Source of the DNA: Kluyvera georgiana ATCC 51603
Lineage (GTDB): Bacteria > Pseudomonadota > Gammaproteobacteria > Enterobacterales > Enterobacteriaceae
Assembly (NCBI RefSeq): GCF_001654985.1
Contig: NZ_LXEU01000043.1
Coordinates: 39,955-103,954 of the forward strand
Direction of reading: 5' to 3'
Length of the DNA stretch: 64,000 bases
Shown: positions 30,912-38,806 of the stretch, in pieces
Layout: each line of letters starts with the position of its first letter
Numbering within the stretch: position 1 is the first letter of the stretch
Made by a program: the position numbers and the translations under genes
The notes under the pieces: generated by a model
Databases searched by the model: none
Seen by the model: only the letters and a program-made list of their open reading frames with translations
What the model was told of the DNA's origin: nothing

Positions 30912-31019
30912 TTACTTCCTGTTACGCCATCCGCTCACAATCGCTGCGGTGATAATTCCCGCAACGACAGGAGCGGCAAGATCGTGCCAGAAAGCGACGC
31001 CAAACTGCGCGAGCGTCAT
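30912..31019 (-). CDS. ldr: Ldr-family type I toxin peptide
   Basis: A 35-residue membrane peptide starting MTLAQF with the diagnostic core FWHDLAAP, a single hydrophobic helix (VVAGIITAAIVSG) and the basic end WRNRK. It is almost the same as E. coli LdrA-D. These peptides depolarise the inner membrane and are normally silenced by an antisense RNA. E. coli K-12 carries ldrA, ldrB and ldrC at the same place, between kdsA and chaA; here I see one copy. An ATG-led frame extends 33 codons further upstream but has no Ldr-like sequence there, so the short form is correct. Confidence 0.93.
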   Translation of the reverse strand: MTLAQFGVAFWHDLAAPVVAGIITAAIVSGWRNRK

Positions 31020-31057
31020 ATAGCCGCCTCTATTGTAATGACAACGGTTCGCGGCTA

Positions 31058-31132
31058 TTCTTGAAGGGTCAGGTTTCAAGATAGCCCCCCGTTCTGTTGT
31101 CAGGTTTACGCCTCTCAACGTGCGGGGGTTTT
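31058..31132 (+). ncRNA. rdl: Rdl antisense RNA, antitoxin of ldr
   Basis: Opposite the ldr mRNA leader, the plus strand carries ATAGCCCCCCGTTCTGTTG, about 15 bases of spacer, then TCTCAACGTGCGGGGGTTTTT. The CCCCCCG and CGGGGG blocks pair and are followed by a T-run, making a short terminated RNA as for E. coli Rdl. Its position upstream of the toxin start is where Rdl blocks ldr translation. The 5' end is approximate. Confidence 0.8.
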
Positions 31133-31329
31133 TCTATCCAGCAACCTATGCCGCCAGGGATCAAGCCCCCGCAACATTGCGCCTCACCGGAGAAAATCCG
31201 GCTTAGCGCAGATTCTACGTGTACATCCTGAACCACTTCACTTAGCGAACGCGCGCAATGCGGGATGCCTGCCAGCTTTTCTGCGCGCGTTGCATGCCGT
31301 TAGCCGCTTTCTCGCGTCGGCTCGCAATA
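31133..31329 (-). promoter_or_regulatory. ldr leader and promoter region
   Basis: About 200 bp between rdl and the chaA stop. By analogy with E. coli, where the ldr transcript starts well upstream of the toxin gene, this should hold the ldr promoter and 5' leader on the minus strand. I cannot point to firm hexamers. Confidence 0.35.
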
Positions 31330-32430
31330 TCAGGCAAATATCGTCATCAGATAGGCGGCGAACAGTGCCAGGTGTGCCGCGCCGTTCAGTACGTTAGTGC
31401 GTCCGGTGGAGAACGAGATGTGGCACAGAATTAACGACGCGACCATTACGATCATCTCCGGCATTCCCAGACCAAACATCAGGTCGTTGCCGGTCATAAA
31501 AGCGATCAGCGTGACGACCGGTACCGTCAGGGAGATAGTGGCCAATACCGAACCAAAGAAGAGATTCATTGCGCGCTGAACCTGATTGTTCAACACCGCC
31601 TTCAATGCCCCCAGCCCTTCCGGCGAGAGAATCAGCAGCGCCACCAGGAAACCAGTAAAGGCCACAGGCGCGTTCATGCTGGTCAGCAGCGTCTCCAGCG
31701 GGTTGGCGTTCATTTTGGTGACCGCAATCACCGCCACCAGATGGACAACCAGCCAGATCGCGTGCCACATGCTGCTGTGCGCCGAAGGCTTACCGTGGTG
31801 CGGGTCATCATCGTCGCTGTCATCTTCGTGCTCGTAGACAAACAGGCTCTGGTGAGTTTTGGTTTGAATTAATAAGAATACGCCGTACATCGCGGCGGAG
31901 ATCAGCGCTACCAGCAGTGATTGGCCGATCGTGAAATTTGCGCCCGGCAACGAGGTCGGGAACACCAGCACGATAATGGCCAACGGAAACAGCGCAATCA
32001 AATACTGTTTAATACCGAAAAGATTCATATATTGCGTGGCAAATTTACGCCCGCCAAGCAATAACGAGAAACCGACTAAGCCGCCGGTGACAATCATGAT
32101 GATGGAATAGAGCGTATCGCGCATGAGCGTTGGCGCGGCGTCGCCGGTCGCCATCAGTGCGGAGATCAGGCTGACTTCCAGAATAACAACGGAAAGGCTT
32201 AAAATCAGAGAGCCATAAGGCTCGCCGAGGCGGTGGGCTAATACGTCCGCGTGGCGGACTACGCTAAATGCGCTGCTAAGAATGCCGACCAGCGCTAAGG
32301 CATTGATGGCAATAACCACTGGCAATGACTGACTGCTTCCCCAGAAGAACAGGATTGCCAGCGCGACCACCGGGAAAATGAGCGACGTCTCCTTGTGGCG
32401 AGTTTTCACCGCCTCATGTGCGTGAGTCAT
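31330..32430 (-). CDS. chaA: Sodium-potassium/proton antiporter ChaA
   Basis: A 366-residue cation/proton exchanger of the CaCA type in the inner membrane, acting on Na+, K+ or Ca2+ at alkaline pH. Two repeated halves of hydrophobic helices are visible, each with a conserved acidic motif (LGEPYGSLILSLSVVILEVS and LLILSPEGLGALKAVLNN). Between them is a strongly acidic hydrophilic loop, HEDDSDDDDPHHGK. The frame is open four codons further upstream, but the ATG at 32430 has GGAG six bases before it and gives the E. coli length. No chaB-like frame follows; chaC is divergent. Confidence 0.95.
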   Translation of the reverse strand: MTHAHEAVKTRHKETSLIFPVVALAILFFWGSSQSLPVVIAINALALVGILSSAFSVVRHADVLAHRLGEPYGSLILSLSVVILEVSLISALMATGDAAPTLMRDTLYSIIMIVTGGLVGFSLLLGGRKFATQYMNLFGIKQYLIALFPLAIIVLVFPTSLPGANFTIGQSLLVALISAAMYGVFLLIQTKTHQSLFVYEHEDDSDDDDPHHGKPSAHSSMWHAIWLVVHLVAVIAVTKMNANPLETLLTSMNAPVAFTGFLVALLILSPEGLGALKAVLNNQVQRAMNLFFGSVLATISLTVPVVTLIAFMTGNDLMFGLGMPEMIVMVASLILCHISFSTGRTNVLNGAAHLALFAAYLMTIFA

Positions 32431-32794
32431 GTGTTTCTCCATGTATGCAGGTATTTATAATTATAGAAAAAATCAGTGACGTAAATTAACAAATTTTTCG
32501 ACCGGGAATGCGATCTTTTACTAAAGTTTACCTGTAAGGCCATTTTTCATTAAAGATGGCTATAATATAAATTATTGGTCAAATATTTATTAAATAACAG
32601 CATATTGATGTACGGATTTCCCTATTTTTACCATCGGCGAAATCCTCGAAATAGCCCGAATGCCCCGGGAGACAAATTGCATCCGGTGGCATAAAGCTGG
32701 ATAATATTTCGTCAACGACAGCTCCGGAGGTCGCCATTCGTTCCCTTGAGGGCGCATGTGTTGCAGGGAAGAGAAGTGGTGGTGGAGGTTTAAA
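32431..32794. other. Divergent chaA-chaC intergenic region
   Basis: About 360 bp, AT-rich in its left two-thirds. A TATAAT lies at 32571-32576 on the plus strand without a good -35. I found no frame resembling ChaB (about 76 residues), which sits between chaA and chaC in E. coli. Confidence 0.4.
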
Positions 32795-33475
32795 GTGTTA
32801 ACGCGTGATTTCTTGATGAAAGCGGATTGTACAACGGCGTTTGGCGCAATAGAGGAATCGCTGCTCTGGTCCGCTGAACAGCGTGCGGCATCGCTGGCGG
32901 CGACGCTGGCCTGTCGTCCGGATAATGGTCCGGTGTGGATTTTTGGCTACGGTTCGCTGATGTGGAACCCGGCGCTCAACTACAGCGAGTCGGTCACCGG
33001 TACCCTCATCGGCTGGCATCGGGCGTTTTGTTTACGGCTGACGGCGGGTCGTGGTAGCGCCTGCCAGCCGGGGCGAATGCTGGCGTTGAAAGAGGGCGGA
33101 CGCACCACCGGCGTGGCCTATCGTCTGCCCGACGATGAAATTGAAAACGAGCTGTCGCTGCTGTGGAAGCGTGAGATGATTACCGGCTGCTATTTGCCGA
33201 CCTGGTGTAAGCTGACCCTCGACGATGGGCGTACGGTGAATGCGCTGGTATTTATTATGGATCCCCGCCATCCGCTGTATGAGTCCGACACCAGCGTACA
33301 GGTGATTGCGCCACTTATTGCCCGCGCCAGCGGTCCGCTGGGAACGAACGCGCAGTATCTGTTCTCACTGGAGCAGGAGCTGCAAAAGCTGGGCATGCCG
33401 GATGATGGTTTAGATGAGCTGATTAATAAAGTGCGTGTCCTGGTCAGTGGCGTGAACCCGCCGGGGCTGGCGTAA
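32795..33475 (+). CDS. chaC: Glutathione-specific gamma-glutamylcyclotransferase ChaC
   Basis: A 226-residue protein of the ChaC/GCG family, which degrades glutathione to 5-oxoproline and Cys-Gly. The signature VWIFGYGSLMWNPAL (substrate loop YGSLxW) is at about residues 45-60, and the catalytic glutamate is likely in LLWKREMITG. The start is a GTG at 32795 (VLTRDFLM), with GGAGG six bases upstream; a longer ORF begins upstream at 32756 but adds an unlikely sequence. The E. coli protein is about 231 residues and ends differently at the C-terminus. Confidence 0.92.
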   Translation: MLTRDFLMKADCTTAFGAIEESLLWSAEQRAASLAATLACRPDNGPVWIFGYGSLMWNPALNYSESVTGTLIGWHRAFCLRLTAGRGSACQPGRMLALKEGGRTTGVAYRLPDDEIENELSLLWKREMITGCYLPTWCKLTLDDGRTVNALVFIMDPRHPLYESDTSVQVIAPLIARASGPLGTNAQYLFSLEQELQKLGMPDDGLDELINKVRVLVSGVNPPGLA

Positions 33476-33490
33476 GTGCGATGAGCGAAA

Positions 33491-33514
33491 CCCCGGAAGT
33501 GCGTGCTTCCGGGG
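33491..33514. terminator. Hairpin between converging chaC and DUF1883 gene
   Basis: The perfect 9-bp stem CCCCGGAAG / CTTCCGGGG has a six-base loop. There is no T-run; it probably separates the two convergent genes. Confidence 0.5.
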
Positions 33515-33521
33515 GACGTTA

Positions 33522-33761
33522 TCAGGCCGCGACGTAGCTGATGGAGTGCTCAAGCGACTGGCTGTGGCTGTCAATCAGCACGTTCCAGGTACCGCTGTAG
33601 GGCACGGTCAGATACGCTTTTTCTTCGTTTTGTACGCTCAGAATATCGGCGCCGTGATTGCTGGCGCTCTTTTGGGTGCTCATTAAATGAATGTGGCAAC
33701 GCTCAGAGCAACGCACCACCACCGTATCCCCGCCAAATAATGTCAAACTTGCCTTTACCAT
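33522..33761 (-). CDS. Small DUF1883-like protein
   Basis: About 79 residues with no signal peptide or membrane helix. It has the pattern of DUF1883: an early GDTVVVRCSERCHIHLM, then LTVPYSGTWNVLIDS close to the C-terminus, the part most typical of the family. The function of the domain is not known to me. The start is uncertain: TTG (33767), GTG (33764) and ATG (33761) are all in frame behind GGGG. It stands alone between chaC and ychN, a place where E. coli K-12 has no such gene. Confidence 0.65.
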   Translation of the reverse strand: MVKASLTLFGGDTVVVRCSERCHIHLMSTQKSASNHGADILSVQNEEKAYLTVPYSGTWNVLIDSHSQSLEHSISYVAA

Positions 33762-34013
33762 CACCAAAATACCCCGCTGCCATGAGTCAACGCGCTCCCT
33801 GCGACCAAATCCTGCCTGTGATGTTGTTCACAATTCACTCATCGCATAACACCAAACCCTGCGTTCACTGATGCTGATTTTGATCAAAAAATGCCGTAAC
33901 ACTTCAACAAAAATGACAAAATTCCTGAATCCTTTCAGCGCTCATGACATTGCTGCGCAGAATGTAGCAGAGGTAACACAATATCCTTTAAAAACGGGGT
34001 AAAGGCGACGAAA

Positions 34014-34367
34014 TCAGAAGGTCAGCACTTTATCCGCGGTCAGCGTCCACTGTGCCAGCTCAACCAGCGTGCCAATCTCCACGCCATCGATCAGCGGCAG
34101 GGCGGAAATGCCACGGCCATCGGTGCAGGTTTTACACAGCTTCACCGGTACGCCCTGGGCGGTGAGGATCTCCAGCATTTGCTGAATGTTGTAGCCTTCC
34201 GCCGGTTTTTGCCCGCGCAGGCCAGCGGTGACGGCGTCGGACATTAAAAATAGCTGTAGATGGAGGTCGCCCTGCTGTTCGCGCAGCGCAATGGCAAGAC
34301 GCAGGCTGTTAAACAGAGATTCGCTGCCGTAGGCAGCCCCGTTGGCGATAATGACGATACGTTGCAT
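34014..34367 (-). CDS. ychN: DsrE/F-like sulfur-relay family protein YchN
   Basis: A 117-residue protein, nearly identical to E. coli YchN, a hexameric DsrE/F-fold protein of unknown function. Conserved are MQRIVIIANGAAYGSE, LFLMSDAVTAGLRGQKP and KLCKTCTDGRGI, with a Cys pair (KLCKTC) near residue 80 that could carry sulfur. GGAG is 6 bp upstream of the start. It is divergent from nasR, so the nas block was inserted right beside it relative to E. coli. Confidence 0.95.
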   Translation of the reverse strand: MQRIVIIANGAAYGSESLFNSLRLAIALREQQGDLHLQLFLMSDAVTAGLRGQKPAEGYNIQQMLEILTAQGVPVKLCKTCTDGRGISALPLIDGVEIGTLVELAQWTLTADKVLTF

Positions 34368-34437
34368 CTGAACTCCTTAATTAAGGCACGGTTATTGCTT
34401 TAAGAAGATATAGGTAAATCCTCTACCGGGAGTGCGT

Positions 34438-35655
34438 ATGATAAACCGTGAAGATGATACACCCGGCGCTATCGAGTGGTTTCGTTATGCGCGCCAGGTG
34501 CAGAAAGAACAGCTTCGGCAGTTGGCACAGCAGGGGCAACTGGTCAGCCAGCTTAGCCACGTGGTGCATATGTTACAGTGTGAGCGGGGAGCATCCAACA
34601 TCTGGTTATGCTCGCAGGGCCGATTGTATGGCGCCGAACGCCGTGCCAGCGCAGCGCTGGTGGATGAACAGGTCCGCACGCTGCTGCTGAATTTGGCGCC
34701 GCGCCATCTTCCCTCCACCAGCGGCCTGTGTCAGCGTATTGCCCGCGCGGTGTGGTCGCTTGAACAGCTGCCCGCGCTGCGCGAAAACGTCGTCAGCCAG
34801 CAAGTGACCGCCGAAACGGCCACCAGCCAGTTCAGCCGCACCATTCGCCATCTGCTTAACATTATTCCTCAGCTCAACGACAGCATTGATGATCCGACGC
34901 TGGCCGGGCGGCTGGTGGCGTTGTACAGCTTTATGCAGGGTAAAGAACTGGTAGGGCAAGAACGTGCGCTGGGCGCGCAGGGGTTTGCGCAGGGGAGTTT
35001 CAGTCAGGAGTTACGCCAGCGGATGGTTGACCGTATCGACGGCCAGCAGCCCTGCTTTGACGGTTTTCTGTCGCTGGCGACCAGTCCGCTGAAAATGTTG
35101 TTCTATACCGAATGCCAGGCGGGCATCGCCATTGAGCAGCTCAGGCGTATCGCCTGTACCCGCCAGCCCGGCGAAGACGGCGGCCAGGCGGCACTGCGTT
35201 GGTTCGCGCTACAAACCCAGCGCCTGGAGCAGATGCGCGGCCTGGAAGAACTATTGATTGGCGAGCTGATGGCCGTGGTGGACGGGCTGCTCGCCGATGA
35301 TGATAAGCCTGATGCGCCCGACTCGCAGCATGACGATCCGGCCAGCGACAGTATGCTGCTGCACCTCGACAGGCAACTTCTGCCGCTGGTGCGTCAGCAG
35401 GCGCGCGAACTGGAGCAGCTCTCCGGCCAACTGGCGTCGCTGAAGGACACGCTGGAGGAGCGGCGGCTGATTGATAAAGCCAAAAGCGTGCTGATGACCC
35501 ACCAGCAGATGAACGAAGAGCAGGCCTGGCACTGCCTGCGCAAAATGGCGATGGAGAAGAATCAGCGGATGGTGGAGATCGCCCGCGCGCTGCTGGCGGT
35601 GAAAACGCTGTGGCAGCAGGATGTGCCGCCGCCGTTGCACAATGAACGGGCATGA
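34438..35655 (+). CDS. nasR: Nitrate/nitrite-responsive antiterminator NasR
   Basis: About 405 residues with an N-terminal NIT domain, the all-helical nitrate and nitrite sensor (about residues 35-280, with LQCERGASNIWLCSQG), and a C-terminal ANTAR RNA-binding domain (about 325-395, LEERRLIDKAKSVLMTHQQM). NasR binds the nasF leader RNA when nitrate or nitrite is present and prevents termination there. GGGAG lies five bases before the ATG at 34438; an in-frame GTG two codons earlier is less likely. The operon it controls starts about 210 bp downstream, and its leader has the expected target. Confidence 0.95.
   Translation: MINREDDTPGAIEWFRYARQVQKEQLRQLAQQGQLVSQLSHVVHMLQCERGASNIWLCSQGRLYGAERRASAALVDEQVRTLLLNLAPRHLPSTSGLCQRIARAVWSLEQLPALRENVVSQQVTAETATSQFSRTIRHLLNIIPQLNDSIDDPTLAGRLVALYSFMQGKELVGQERALGAQGFAQGSFSQELRQRMVDRIDGQQPCFDGFLSLATSPLKMLFYTECQAGIAIEQLRRIACTRQPGEDGGQAALRWFALQTQRLEQMRGLEELLIGELMAVVDGLLADDDKPDAPDSQHDDPASDSMLLHLDRQLLPLVRQQARELEQLSGQLASLKDTLEERRLIDKAKSVLMTHQQMNEEQAWHCLRKMAMEKNQRMVEIARALLAVKTLWQQDVPPPLHNERA
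35636..35652 (+). promoter_or_regulatory. NtrC-like site upstream of nasF
   Basis: TGCACAATGAACGGGCA fits the dyad TGCAC-N7-G-GCA of NtrC sites, overlapping the end of nasR. Its centre is about 107 bp upstream of the inferred nasF start, close to the usual distance for NtrC enhancers. One half is imperfect. Confidence 0.5.
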
Positions 35656-35724
35656 ATGCTTTCAGTCGGTGCAAAAAGGGTGATGCAGTTAGCATTTTTC
35701 CGCACTGATACGGCGATAACGACC

Positions 35725-35740
35725 TGGCATTCGAATTGCA
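35725..35740 (+). promoter_or_regulatory. Sigma-54 promoter of nasFEDCBA
   Basis: TGGCATTCGAATTGCA matches TGGCA-N6-TTGCA, with exactly 10 bp between GG and GC. The inferred start is near 35751. The Klebsiella nasF promoter is known to be sigma-54 and NtrC dependent, and the position ahead of the leader hairpins fits. Confidence 0.88.
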
Positions 35741-35766
35741 TTAGTTAAGCCAGAGAACACAGAGTC

Positions 35767-35814
35767 GGTGACGGGCCAACGGCGGTTCGTGCACCACGAG
35801 GATAAAGGCGTCCT
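35767..35814 (+). promoter_or_regulatory. ANTAR two-hexaloop RNA target in the nasF leader
   Basis: Two adjacent hairpins. P1 (35767-35795) has GGTG/CACC, ACG/CGT and GGCC/GGTT pairing closed by the hexaloop AACGGC. P2 (35799-35814) has AGGAT/GTCCT and the hexaloop AAAGGC. Both loops have A at position 1 and G at position 4, the signature of the ANTAR target motif. The 3' half of P2 is also the 5' half of the terminator, so the two structures exclude each other. Confidence 0.88.
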
Positions 35815-35850
35815 GCAATGCGTAAGCATTGCCGGGCGCTTTTTTTTTGC
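35807..35850 (+). terminator. Attenuating terminator in the nasF leader
   Basis: The stem GCGTCC-T-GCAATGC with GCATTGC-C-GGGCGC, loop GTAA, followed by nine T. It lies 15 bp upstream of nasF and shares bases with ANTAR hairpin P2, so NasR binding should allow read-through. Confidence 0.93.
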
Positions 35851-35864
35851 ATTCGGGAGCGAGT

Positions 35865-37121
35865 ATGAGCGAGACGTTTTCACTTTCACGGCGGCGGTTT
35901 CTGCAGGCTGGTGCGGCGCTGGGCGGTACGATGCTGCTGCCTGGCATCATGTCATCAGCGTGGGCGGCCGGATCCGACAAGCCGGAGCAACAGACGGTTA
36001 AGGTGGGCTTTATCCCGTTGACCGACTGCGCCCCGCTGGCGATCGCATCGCTAAAAGGCTTCGATAAGAAATACGGCATTACCCTGGTGCCCAGCAAAGA
36101 GGCGAGCTGGGCGGCGGTGCGCGACAAACTGGTGAACGGTGAGCTGGACGCGGCGCATATCCTGTACGGCCTGCTGTATGGTCTGGAATTGGGCGTTGCC
36201 GGTAAACCGCAGGCGATGGCTAACCTGATGACTCTGAACCGCAACGGGCAGGGGATCACGCTGTCAGCCGATCTTCAGGAGCAAGGCGTTACCGATTTGG
36301 CTGCGCTAAAAAAACACGTCGGCAATAGCGCGCCGGGCAGCTATACCTTCGCTCACACCTTTCCCACAGGCACCCACGCCATGTGGCTCTATTACTGGCT
36401 CGCTAGCGGCGGCATTCACCCCTTTAACGATGTGCGTACCGTGGTTGTGCCGCCGCCGCAGATGGTGATGAACATGCGGATAGGCAATATGGTCGGTTTT
36501 TGCGTCGGCGAACCGTGGAACGCGCGTGCCATCAACGACCGCATCGGCTTTACCGCCGCCACCAGCCAGGATATCTGGCCGGAGCATCCGGAAAAAGTAC
36601 TGGGGACGCGCCGTGAATGGGTGGAACAGTACCCGAATACCAGCCGGGCGCTGGTGGCGGCACTGCTGGATGCCGCGCGTTGGATTGACGCTTCCGACGA
36701 TAACAAACGGGAAACCGCCAGGGTCCTCGCCCAGCGCGGTTGGCTGAATACCAAAGAACAATACCTTACCGGTCGTATGCTCGGCGCTTACGACAACGGC
36801 CTCGGTCGTCGCTGGCAGGACGAACATCCGATTCGCTTCTTCGACCAGGGGGAAGTCAGCTTCCCGTGGCTGTCCGACGGCATGTGGTTCCTGACCCAGT
36901 TCCGCCGCTGGGGCCTGCTGAAGAGCGACCCGGATTATCTGGCCGTCGCGCAGCGCATTAACCGCATTGACGTCTGGAAAGAGGCCGCGCAGGCGGTGGG
37001 CGGCATCACCGCGCCCACGCAAACCCTACGCAGCAGCACATTGATTGACGGGTCGGTCTGGACCGGGGCTGACCCTGCCGGATACGCCCGCAGTTTCGCC
37101 ATTCAACGCCTGGGAGCATGA
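35865..37121 (+). CDS. nasF: Nitrate ABC transporter substrate-binding protein
   Basis: A 418-residue periplasmic nitrate/nitrite-binding protein of the NrtA/CmpA family. The N-terminus has a Tat signal, SRRRFLQAGAALGGTMLLPG, ending near SAWA (about residue 35). The mature part carries VKVGFIPLTDCAPLAIA and PPPQMVMNMRIGNMVGFCVG, typical of the family. A longer in-frame ORF starts upstream inside the terminator and is not used; the ATG at 35865 has GGGAG upstream. First gene of the operon; it ends one base before the spacer to nasE. Confidence 0.94.
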   Translation: MSETFSLSRRRFLQAGAALGGTMLLPGIMSSAWAAGSDKPEQQTVKVGFIPLTDCAPLAIASLKGFDKKYGITLVPSKEASWAAVRDKLVNGELDAAHILYGLLYGLELGVAGKPQAMANLMTLNRNGQGITLSADLQEQGVTDLAALKKHVGNSAPGSYTFAHTFPTGTHAMWLYYWLASGGIHPFNDVRTVVVPPPQMVMNMRIGNMVGFCVGEPWNARAINDRIGFTAATSQDIWPEHPEKVLGTRREWVEQYPNTSRALVAALLDAARWIDASDDNKRETARVLAQRGWLNTKEQYLTGRMLGAYDNGLGRRWQDEHPIRFFDQGEVSFPWLSDGMWFLTQFRRWGLLKSDPDYLAVAQRINRIDVWKEAAQAVGGITAPTQTLRSSTLIDGSVWTGADPAGYARSFAIQRLGA

Positions 37122-37122
37122 A

Positions 37123-37998
37123 ATGAACACTAAACCCAAAACCGTCAACGCGCCTGCGCCCGCAGGTGAAGTCATCCCTCTGCCGCCAGTGCAGGTGCGT
37201 CGTCAGGCGCCCGCCGTTGGCCGCGCGATGCGTCATCTTGCCGAACGCGCCATTCCGGCACTGCTGGGCTTAGGCCTGTTGGTGCTGGTGTGGCAGCTGG
37301 CGGCGGTCAACAGTAAAGGCTTCCCGACGCCGCTCAGCACGCTGGACTCGGCGCTGACGTTGTTCGCCGACCCGTTCTATAACAATGGCCCTAACGACGT
37401 TGGCGTTGGCTGGAACGTGCTGGCATCGCTGCAACGCGTGGCGGTGGGCTTTGGTCTGGCGGCGCTGGCGGGGATCCCGCTGGGCTTTCTGATTGGCCGC
37501 TTCACCTTTTTCTCGCGCATGTTTACGCCACTGATCGCGCTGCTGCGCCCGGTCAGCCCGCTGGCGTGGCTGCCGATTGGCCTGCTGCTGTTCCAGAAGG
37601 CGGAACCAGCGTCCAGCTGGACCATCTTTATCTGTTCGATCTGGCCGATGGTGATCAACACCGCCGAAGGGGTGCGCCGGATCCCGCAGGACTACCTCAA
37701 CGTGGCGCGCGTATTGCAGCTCTCTGAGTGGACGGTGATGCGCAAAATCCTCTTTCCGGCGGTGCTGCCGTCGGTTCTCACCGGGGTGCGGTTATCGATT
37801 GGCATCGCGTGGCTGGTGATCGTCGCGGCGGAAATGCTGACCGGCGGTCTGGGGATTGGTTTCTGGATCTGGAATGAGTGGAACAACCTCAACGTAGAAA
37901 ACATCCTCATTGCCATCGTCATTATCGGCGTGGTGGGGCTGCTGCTGGAGCAGGGGCTGATGCTCATTGCGCGTCGTTTTAGCTGGCAAGAAAAGTAA
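37123..37998 (+). CDS. nasE: Nitrate ABC transporter permease
   Basis: A 291-residue inner-membrane permease of the NrtB type. A Pro- and Ala-rich cytoplasmic N-terminal stretch is followed by about six membrane segments and the EAA-like loop that contacts the ATPase (VARVLQLSEWTVMRKILFPA). The ATG has GGGAG six bases upstream, inside the end of nasF. It forms the translocation pore for nitrate with NasD as ATPase and NasF as binding protein. Confidence 0.93.
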   Translation: MNTKPKTVNAPAPAGEVIPLPPVQVRRQAPAVGRAMRHLAERAIPALLGLGLLVLVWQLAAVNSKGFPTPLSTLDSALTLFADPFYNNGPNDVGVGWNVLASLQRVAVGFGLAALAGIPLGFLIGRFTFFSRMFTPLIALLRPVSPLAWLPIGLLLFQKAEPASSWTIFICSIWPMVINTAEGVRRIPQDYLNVARVLQLSEWTVMRKILFPAVLPSVLTGVRLSIGIAWLVIVAAEMLTGGLGIGFWIWNEWNNLNVENILIAIVIIGVVGLLLEQGLMLIARRFSWQEK

Positions 37999-38008
37999 GG
38001 AGAACACC

Positions 38009-38797
38009 ATGAAACCATTAATTCAGGTCCAGGCCGTGAGCCAGCGTTTCCATACTGCCAGCGGCGAGTTTCTGGCCTTGCAGAACGTCTCGTTTGATAT
38101 TCATGAAGGGGAGACGGTGAGCCTGATTGGCCACTCCGGCTGCGGTAAGTCGACGCTGCTCAACCTGATTGCCGGCATTACGTTACCGACCGAAGGCGGG
38201 CTTATTTGTGATAACCGGGAGATTGCCGGACCGGGGCCAGAGCGCGCGGTGGTGTTTCAGAACCACTCGCTGCTGCCGTGGCTGACCTGCTTCGATAACG
38301 TTGCACTGGCGGTGGATCACGTCTTTCGTCGCCGCATGAGCAAAGCTGAGCGTCAGGAGTGGATTGAGCACAACCTCGATCGCGTGCAGATGGGCCATGC
38401 GATGCATAAGCGTCCGGGTGAAATCTCCGGCGGCATGAAACAGCGCGTCGGTATTGCTCGCGCACTGGCGATGAAGCCGAAAGTGCTGCTGATGGATGAG
38501 CCGTTTGGCGCGTTGGATGCGCTGACCCGCGCGCATTTGCAGGATTCGGTGATGCAGATCCAGCAGGCGCTGAACACCACCATCGTGTTGATCACCCACG
38601 ACGTAGACGAAGCGGTGCTGCTCTCTGATCGGGTGCTGATGATGACCAACGGCCCGGCGGCCACCGTCGGTGAAATTCTCGACGTTAACCTGCCGCGCCC
38701 GCGTAATCGGGTGCAACTGGCGGAAGATAGCCGCTACCACCATCTGCGTCAGCAGATCCTGCATTTCCTCTACGAAAAACAGCCGAAAGCGGCGTAA
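38009..38797 (+). CDS. nasD: Nitrate ABC transporter ATP-binding protein
   Basis: A 262-residue ABC ATPase of the NrtD/SsuB/TauB group. Walker A is GHSGCGKST, the signature motif is EISGGMKQRVGIARALAM, Walker B is VLLMDEPFGALDA, and the switch histidine is in LITHDVDEA. It drives nitrate and nitrite import. AAGGAG lies upstream of the ATG, and nasC follows after nine bases. Confidence 0.94.
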   Translation: MKPLIQVQAVSQRFHTASGEFLALQNVSFDIHEGETVSLIGHSGCGKSTLLNLIAGITLPTEGGLICDNREIAGPGPERAVVFQNHSLLPWLTCFDNVALAVDHVFRRRMSKAERQEWIEHNLDRVQMGHAMHKRPGEISGGMKQRVGIARALAMKPKVLLMDEPFGALDALTRAHLQDSVMQIQQALNTTIVLITHDVDEAVLLSDRVLMMTNGPAATVGEILDVNLPRPRNRVQLAEDSRYHHLRQQILHFLYEKQPKAA

Positions 38798-38806
38798 GGC
38801 GGGTCT

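Noticed and set aside
30784..31023. 79-codon plus-strand ORF after kdsA
   Set aside because: It covers the kdsA terminator and the complement of ldr; the Ldr peptide on the other strand explains the region.
34448..34690. 80-codon ORF in another frame at the start of nasR
   Set aside because: Out-of-frame shadow of the NIT domain coding sequence.
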